From the NCBI RefSeq assembly GCF_032854445.1, contig NC_088303.1:6953501-7017500 (forward strand): a DNA stretch of 64,000 nt, in the 5' to 3' direction. Source of the stretch: Liolophura sinensis (taxonomy: Eukaryota > Mollusca > Polyplacophora > Chitonida > Chitonidae). Below the pieces are notes generated by a model. That model was not told where the DNA came from, did no database searches, and was given only the letters and a program-made list of their open reading frames with translations. Below are positions 57,490 to 64,000 of the stretch, one piece after another; the first letter of the stretch is position 1; each line of letters starts with the position of its first letter. Position numbers and translations under genes: made by a program.

Positions 57490-58655
57490 AATTGTGATAG
57501 CTTTTCGAACCTCACCAGTAGAAAGTTTATACGTGGAGGCAAATGAGCCTTTATATAACCGACGTATAAAACTGAGCCTTCAATGTGCTGCAGACTCATC
57601 CAACAAAACCTGCCTACGACTGTGTGTCCATCATATGTAGATAAATTTAACAAGTGTCCCAATAAGATCCCTCCGTATAGTCTTTGTATACGGGATCATG
57701 TTGAGGACTCTAACATCAAGTTAGAGGATATAGCTCCGGTGTCTTTTCCGGAGTCTCCCCCCCTGGCTTCTTCCACAACCTAAACGAATATTTGATGTAC
57801 GAAAACATAATAAATCACATACAAATCCTGTTATAATTCAGCAAAGTTTTGCGGAAATCAAAGCCAATTATCCGGATTACAAATTTATATATACCGATGG
57901 GTCAAAGGATGGGGACAGAGTTGCAGCTGCGGCTATCTTAGAACAGCGGGTAATTTCTCTTCGTTTTCCACCTACATCCTCTATCTTTTCTGCAGAGGTC
58001 AGGGCTATACTCCTAGCCTTATCATGTGTTTCGCCCAGAGAGCAGTCGTGCAGTGACTCGGTGTTTTGTCTTTTGGAAATTGATAATAATAAATTTAAAA
58101 ACCCATTAATTCTCGAGATAATAGCCGTACATAGAAACTAATTAAAGGAGGTAAAGATAATGTATTCTGTTGGATACCGAGTCACATTGGTATCCATGGA
58201 AACACAGTCGTGGACAGGGAGGCAAAGGCTGCCCTAAATAAATCCATATCAAAAGTTAAAATCCCTAACATAAATTGCAATGTTCTTAAATATATTCGTC
58301 GCTTTTGGCAGGGTTAATGGGACTTGCAGGTCCATAATAAACTGCATGATATTCACCCTGCCATTAGCTACAACACTTATACTTTGTGAAAAGTCTCGTA
58401 GAGACCGAGTAGTTTTAACGAGGTGTCGTATCGGGCATTCTCGTATAACATTTTATCCTAAATGGAGGAAGTGCACCCGATTTTATTGGATGTCATGCCA
58501 AATATAGCATCACACATACCATGGTTGACAGTGTGAACTGTGGCCCATGTTCGCCAAGGATTCTACACAGTCAACTCTATATATGATTTATTTGACAACA
58601 TCGCTGGTAATGTTGTCATTATATATTTTAAAGCCATTGGTCTATATCATAAAAT
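57490..58655 (+). pseudogene. LINE-J ORF2 C-terminus: linker and RNase H
   Basis: Linker pieces include YVDKFNKCPNKIPPYSLCIRDH (57583-57783). RNase H begins at about 57875 with KFIYTDGSKDGDRVAAAAIL and continues with SSIFSAEVRAILLALSCVS (the glutamate position) and CSDSVFCLLEIDNNK, a 260-base run without a stop. A stop follows near 58140. Then SHIGIHGNTVVDREAKAA and, in other frames, RDRVVLTRCRIGHSRI (58400-58450) are seen. Stops and frameshifts prevent function. Confidence 0.85.
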
Positions 58656-58926
58656 GTAAATTTTATTTGTCATAAGCATTTATAGAAAAACAGTTATATA
58701 TATATATATTTAGATTTCTAGATATACTGTTTTTAATAATATGCTGGTTTTGGAGTTTTAACTGTTTTGGTTTTTTCTTATCTGATTTTAAACATGTCTG
58801 AGCTGTTTGTTTTATTTTTTGATGTTCTCACTATCATATCGAAAATCTTCACCGTCTTGTGTTTTAACCTTGTTCTGGCCACGATATGGCTGAATTTATC
58901 GTCGATGTGGCGTTAAGCTATAATCA

Positions 58927-58950
58927 ATCATTCATTCATTCATTCGTTCA
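58927..58950 (+). repeat. (ATTC)n tail of LINE-J
   Basis: About five to six imperfect ATTC units follow the 3' terminus. The same repeat on the opposite strand, (GAAT)n, marks the tails of LINE-I and LINE-K. Confidence 0.9.
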
Positions 58951-59172
58951 ATTGTGATAAATATTGAGTACGAGGTAAAACACGAATCGAATATAATAAA
59001 TTTGCTACATCCATTGCGGTAGGCGCTGTCTAACGTCTTGCTATTTACCCATTTCCATGAAGAGCTAAAATCCAAAGATAAATGAGGTGATATTACAAGA
59101 CGTCGGATATCGCAGGTTATGTTACCTTATGGCAACTGCCAACTTTCGCCGATCTGTATTTTCTCAATATAG

Positions 59173-59426
59173 AATAAATTAATTTATTTATTTATTTGAT
59201 TGGTGTTTTACGCCGTACTCAAGAACATTTCACTTATACGATGGCGGCCAGCATTATGGTGGGTGGAAACCGGGCAGAGGCCTGGGGAAACCCACAACCA
59301 TCGGCAGGTTGCTGTCAGACCTTCCCAAGTACGGCCGGAGAGGAAGCCAGCATGGGCTGGACTTGAACTCATAGCGACCGCATTGGTGAGAGACTTCTGG
59401 GTCTTTACACTGCTACAATAAATTAA
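59173..59426 (-). mobile_element. SINE with 10-bp target-site duplication
   Basis: The duplication aataaattaa lies at 59173-59182 and 59417-59426. Between them, in minus orientation, are (TTTA)n, gattggtgttttacgccgta, tacgatggcggccagcatta, gggcagaggcctggggaaac, ccatcggcaggttgctgtca and the head-side agcgaccgcattggtgagag. It stops about 40 bp short of the family's 5' end. Confidence 0.9.
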
Positions 59427-60403
59427 GGTATTTCATTTATTACAATTGTTGGCAATTGTATGTATCTGCACCTTATACCAGGTGATGTAAAATGAAATGG
59501 AGGAAAAAGTAAGAGATGGAAACGAATTTTCCAGCTCAAGAGTTAAGACTGGCCTTTTGGAGACGGGCGTGTGGGTTGGGAAGTTAAAGGGATGCTCCAG
59601 TAATAATTTTGCTGAGTTTAAAACTTGTTATATTATATGCTCACATTTAAACAAAGCCAAATTGGAAGCCTTTGGGTGATATGTTTGTGCGTAAACGTAA
59701 AACGTAAAACAAACTTCTCAGATATACTACGCCTAACTGCAAGTAGCTATGTGTATACATTATTTATTTATCTCACATAAAGGATTTCTTTGCATCACAT
59801 CAAGTCGTAGTGATAAGAATAAGGGAATTTTTCCTGATGCTTTAGGGTAAAGGCATTGTAGTTTGTAAGTTTTTTATTGTATTTTGTCATTAATGAGGCT
59901 TTAGAACATTTAACGTCAGAACCATACAGCCAGGGTCATACTGGGCAAATTAACTGCTAATTCAATGAAAGTAGATGTTTAACGCATCTATAATGCTTCA
60001 TAAGGTCTGCTAGTTTTCTGTGTTTGGAATCGACCATATTATGTTGCACATCCGAAGCAAAAACTGGCAATTCTAGCGAAACATAACAAATTGCATTTTA
60101 ATGAAAAAAGTAACATCAGTTTGTCACAAACTGCCCAACGTACATGGCGTTGCGGCGCATATGTAAACTAGACAACCTCTGAAATGTCTACGTAGCTTCA
60201 AAGTACACAATTTTTCACAGGCGCGTGGTTAATGGTGGTGATAATCAGCGCACACGTGGGTGAGTAAACGTTAGAAAAATATCGGTTATATAGAGTAGAA
60301 ATATTCCTGTAAAGATAGCCAACAACAATATGACATAGCGGGGTATGTCGTTTAAACTTCCCATATTATGAAATGTGACCAATTTTTTTTTCCCAGAAAG
60401 GTT
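59427..60403. other. unassigned sequence
   Basis: There are short frames only (for example 59497-59679) and no recognised repeat or domain. Confidence 0.45.
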
Positions 60404-60766
60404 GCTGGGTCGACGGAATGAATGAATGAATGAATGATTATGGCTTAACGCCACATCGGCAATATTTCAGCCATATCGTGGCGAGAACAAGGTGAAAACA
60501 GGAGACGGTTAAGGTTTCGAAATGATGGTGAGAACATCAAAAATCAAACAAAAAGTACAGACATGTTTAAAATCAGATAAGATAAAACCAAAACAGTTAA
60601 AACTCGAAAACCATCATATTTAAAAATAGTATATCTGGAAAGCTATATGTATATAACTTTTATCTATAAATATTTCAGACATTTGAAATTTATATTTTAT
60701 GATATAGGCCAATGGTATTCAAATATTTTATGACAACATCGCCAGCGATGCGCTGGGTCGACGGAA
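60404..60766 (-). mobile_element. LINE-K: 5'-truncated insertion with 15-bp target-site duplication
   Basis: The perfect repeats gctgggtcgacggaa lie at 60404-60418 and 60752-60766. The insert starts with (GAAT)n and gattatggcttaacgccac, then the full 3' UTR, and ends in the last codons of ORF2 (IAGDVVIKYL region on the minus strand). This is a textbook target-primed insertion, truncated at its 5' end. The intact duplication suggests it is relatively young. Confidence 0.94.
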
Positions 60767-62464
60767 AATAACTTTTGATGTTATTATTTACTCACAATAT
60801 CTCGTTGGAGGTACTTTCTCTAACCTGTTGTACTTAGCAGCAACAGACATGGCGCTTCCTATGTGTTGTTATTTCTGGTCTGAATATTCGTGGCATTTGG
60901 AGCTAATGAACTGCCAATAACATTCACGTACTTATTGATCGCAGAACATTTATATTAATTTCCACTAATTTGACACGCAGATGAGGATGTGTAGCAACGA
61001 CCGATGTTTAGTAACGAGTACAGCAATGGCATCAGTGATGTCATAAGTTCATAAATAGGATGGCGGATGACACTGCACTGCATGTTACGTGCGTTCCCTC
61101 CAATCTTATTGTTATCTAGGCCGATGTCACTGAAATTGATAACACCATCATGAAGAACGGGGTCTCGTTATCAAATCAGTGCCAGTCATGGCAGTTGTCG
61201 CCGACACGTAGGATAAAATACAATTGACTTTAAATGACTGTGTAACCGAAAACAATAGAGTTGCTTTTTCCAGCATTTTTATAGCGATACATTAGAATTG
61301 TGTTTCTTATTCAGCATTTAGTCCTTCTGTGTAATACGCTGTGATACGTCTATAAAAGCAGTACATCGGACAACGATGAAAGTTCAATGATATTATAAGG
61401 CGAATCATATTTCAACAACAATGTTAAAAGTTGCTTGAGTGACTTATCAGCTTATTGATAACAAAAAAAAAACACCCACTCAATCACTGTACGGGTTCAG
61501 AACTGCTTTGTTTTACTATGCGATTTGTGTTGTTTGCTTTAAAGCCCAAAATGTATGCAGACTAGATATTCTAGAGCTTCCTTATAATTTTCATTTCTTG
61601 TTACCCTAAAATTATGACGTGAAAGTGTTGAAGTGTCTTGTAAACCTATGTCTTGTGTATCGGGCAGATCTGCGTTATCACCCAACTCGGCATTGTGACA
61701 ATGCAAAACAAACAAAATAGTTCATGGTTGGACAGTAAAGTTGATACTACAGGATCATTTGTAGTATATTATTTCCACGACTTACAATTGCCGGAGGTAC
61801 TATGTATAACTTCGGCAGATAATGTATAAAAAGTACGTACTTACACAACATGTGACTATCATGCAACTTAGGCCCTATTGATCTTTTGAAGCCTTATAGA
61901 TAAACACAGGCATTTAGTTACAAAAGAAAGCCAGTTTACGTAACCAAGGTATTAAATTGGAAGACGTGTTACCCGGGACAAACAGTTTTCAGATTTTTGA
62001 CGCTCCATTGATAAGATTGACTCAGGCCACAGAAATAAAAAAAACCTAGGTTAAACTCCTGACAGCAGAACTACTAGAAATTTAAATACCGCTATTAACC
62101 CAAATCGATACCTCCTGAGCTACAAAGGTCAACTATAAATACTCAGAGAAAAACATTAAACAATGCAAAACATAATAACAAAAACGTATCAAGGGAAAAA
62201 GGAAACACAATAACAATATTAAGGGTATAACAAAAAACTACCTTGAATACAAAATGCATGAAATGATACATTTTTTCAGGATCACTGCTAATTAGAACAA
62301 TACAAATGACAGCAAAAACAACAGATCCCTATGGAAGACAGAAGCGGCCACCCGATATCTTTAGTTTATCTCCCCAGCTCAAGAACTACACAATATCCAA
62401 AACCTCGTGAGATTATAACATTTTCTTCTTTTCTCTACTCTCTTATCCTCGCCATTTCATAACC
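60767..62464. other. unassigned sequence, no gene supported
   Basis: AT-rich sequence without recognisable coding domain, repeat or RNA gene. Confidence 0.45.
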
Positions 62465-62640
62465 CCGCGAGTAGAGATCTCGAGAATAAAAGGCGAGAAG
62501 GACCGCTCGAGTTCCGCGATTGGCAAAGCGCGGTTCCACAACAACATTTGTACTATATTTTTGTTATTCTCGCGCGGTTTGTCAATGACCGCAGGCTATT
62601 AACAACTAATCTCGCGTTTTTGAGTTCTCGACTAGATGTC
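62465..62640. repeat. CpG-rich imperfect inverted repeat
   Basis: The left part (agatctcgagaataaaaggcgag, then ccgcgattggcaaagcgcgg) resembles the reverse complement of the right part (gtcgagaactcaaaaacgcgag, then gcggtcattgacaaaccgcg). The arms are roughly 75 bp with gaps. The block is richer in CG dinucleotides than its surroundings. It could be a fold-back MITE. Confidence 0.5.
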
Positions 62641-62699
62641 AAAGCATACGGCGACTGTTTATACATGTACTAACCATTTGCCTTTACCCATAATCCTGG

Positions 62700-62766
62700 G
62701 CGAATTTGATTTAGTAAGGCATACATCCTTGAGTACAGCGTTAAACACAATTTAAATCAATAAATG
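62700..62766 (+). mobile_element. SINE-like 3' tail fragment
   Basis: The sequence ttgagtacagcgttaaacaca followed by an A/T-rich end (aatcaataaatg) resembles the SINE tail, here with gcgttaaac as in the LINE tail. No body is visible upstream. Confidence 0.5.
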
Positions 62767-63194
62767 AAGAACACACACAGAGAAATAAATACATCCTTGA
62801 GACGTTAATTACATAGATCTTCCATAGAGATACAGCAATATTATTTTACACAAATCAGGAGAACAGAAACTCACATTTTAAAGCTGAAGGGAACTACATA
62901 AGATGTCCGAAAACCCAAATCTAGAACAGCGTGGAACAATATAGTTACCTAAAGAAAGCAGAAATCCGTGCACATGTTTTTGTTGTAAAAAGCCTAGTCT
63001 GTTTGGTAATGAGTGATCTCTTCTCTGCTGCGCAGGGATTGATGTGATATCAAAATCTGATCTTTTTAAGCTGAGTCACAAGTTTTAAAGATGAGAATGA
63101 TTTTACGAAACTTGCAAATCTCTCCATATGTCGAATTTACATAGATTTGCATGTGAGAGGTTACACCGGTATCTTCATCACACGTCTTCATCAG

Positions 63195-63335
63195 GTTTGT
63201 CAGTAACCTGCGAATGCTCATTAGTTTCTCCCTGGCTTTGCAGGGTTTTTTCACATCATAGTGTTGGTCGCCGTCGTACAGATATAATATTCTTCAGTAC
63301 GACATAAAACATTAATCAAATAAATAAATCATCTC
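63195..63335 (+). mobile_element. diverged SINE 3' half
   Basis: It is recognisable by gtttgtcagtaacctgcgaatg, ttctccctggctttgcaggg, catagtgttggtcgccgtcgta and cagtacgacataaaacattaatcaaataaa. Many changes indicate age. Confidence 0.72.
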
Positions 63336-63868
63336 TATTCGCTTAGCACAGGCTTAACGAAAATAGCAAACAGTGGCCTTTTGACACCCGCTAGTTACCC
63401 GATCAAAATGATCGGGGAGGGAAGGAGCGAAGGGGTTGGGGCCTTAAGTAACGGAATGTCTGCATAACACCCCAATTGTTAAAATGATGGAACAGAGGCG
63501 CCGAAGTAAAATAGAGCGTTCCTAGGACATTTCCCTGTACGTAACATCGAGTGCTGTAAACAGTTTATCCGTGTATGTAGCTACTTTCCCACAAGTCAAG
63601 ACTATCTTTCCGACAGTTTCGCGTCTGAAGTCGGCTTGACTCGGAAAGCTACTCATTTCTCCTTTGAGATCTTTTAATTGTCTTGGTTATGTCTTAGCGC
63701 AGCCTCGTTTTTGTTGAGTCTTAGATGGTCGGCAAGCTTCCACAGTCGTGACTTTGTCTTGCTTGATCGTGCATTTATCTTGATTCGCTAGCAAGTATCG
63801 TCAATTGAAAGGGGTTTGTCGTCATTAAGTCGTCACCATTTTTGGGGTCCAACGGCTGTCTATATGGT
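63336..63868. other. unassigned sequence
   Basis: It contains gatcaaaatgatcggggagg at about 63400 and no coding sequence that I can support. It may be part of the element that ends at the window edge. Confidence 0.4.
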
Positions 63869-64000
63869 CACCGCTCGCTCAATCCTGGCCTTAATGCGAC
63901 CGAAGTGGTCTTGGAACAAGCCGGGGTCCATAGACTGGAAGCTCCGGAAACCTTGCCTGTGCTCTAGTGCTAACTCTCCCATCTTGTACTGCCCATACGC
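63869..64000 (-). pseudogene. possible PIF/Harbinger-type transposase N-terminal fragment
   Basis: The minus strand is open from the window edge to a stop at about 63867-63869. It reads YGQYKMGELALEHRQGF, then RSFQSMDPGLFQDHFGRI and KARIERAVTI. The pattern phe-x-x-hydrophobic, phe-x-x-x-(phe/leu)-x-x-arg-(val/ile)-x-x-x-ile matches the N-terminal region of Harbinger-type nucleases and their many metazoan relatives as I remember them. Sequence downstream of the stop does not continue the family clearly, so this may be an exon or a broken copy. It extends outside the window. Confidence 0.4.

Larger units (their letters stand above)
57490..58950 (+). mobile_element. LINE-J: 5'-truncated copy with complete 3' end
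   Basis: It starts in the polymerase/RNase H linker (FRTSPVESLYVEANEP equivalent at about 57503-57550) and continues through RNase H, the C-terminal region and the whole 3' UTR. It ends in gatgtggcgttaagctataatc and (ATTC)n at 58927-58950. It is the only copy in the window with coding sequence joined to a complete tail, and it defines the family's 3' end. Confidence 0.9.

Overview
This window is eukaryotic, AT-rich and repeat-laden, and most likely comes from a marine mollusc, perhaps a bivalve. The grounds are two repeat families I associate with molluscan genomes. One is a tRNA-headed SINE ending in GGCGTAAAACACCAATCAAATAAA. The other is an RNase H-bearing non-LTR retrotransposon (LINE) ending in GGCGTTAAGCCATAATCATTC repeats. 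I found no host gene that I can support. Nearly every coding signal is a decayed transposable element, so the region reads as a graveyard of nested insertions.

The main component is one LINE family in about eleven pieces. Its full plan is a ~600 bp 5' UTR with a G-rich start, ORF1 (gag-like, three CCHC zinc knuckles), ORF2 (AP endonuclease, reverse transcriptase, RNase H) and a 3' UTR with an (ATTC)n tail. Copies: A 1980-5935 (+), B 5938-7942 (-), C 11721-14955 (+), D 14956-18560 (-), E 20731-24650 (+), F 36975-40428 (-), G 44060-46000 (-), H 46010-47385 (+), I 55122-55505 (-), J 57490-58950 (+), K 60419-60751 (-). A 5' fragment lies at 48093-48184 (-) and an isolated tail at about 32780-32845 (+). 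Copies A/B and C/D meet tail to tail, D/E and G/H head to head. All coding copies are broken. K has a clean 15-bp target-site duplication.

Other elements: SINE copies, several with target-site duplications, some inside LINEs; a Penelope-like reverse transcriptase relic at 24651-27232 (-) whose 3' UTR recurs as 5'-truncated copies at 11060-11200, 18686-19339, 22965-23206 and 53860-54028; a Tc1/mariner relic (28543-29335); a pogo/jerky-type relic (35640-36515); a possible PIF/Harbinger fragment at the right edge (63869-64000); an unclassified fold-back element with a satellite core (50820-53560); and a ~775 bp unclassified insert in LINE-D carrying a 111-bp near-perfect hairpin (17004-17114).

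The most unfamiliar coding signal is a frameshifted minus-strand relic at 55607-57313. It belongs to a protein type I recall from marine invertebrate genomes but cannot name functionally (motifs DCDGLP, GLGHMEMN, DHHNAW). The longest stretches without recognisable elements are 29616-35639, 40915-44059, 7945-11059 and 48185-50819.
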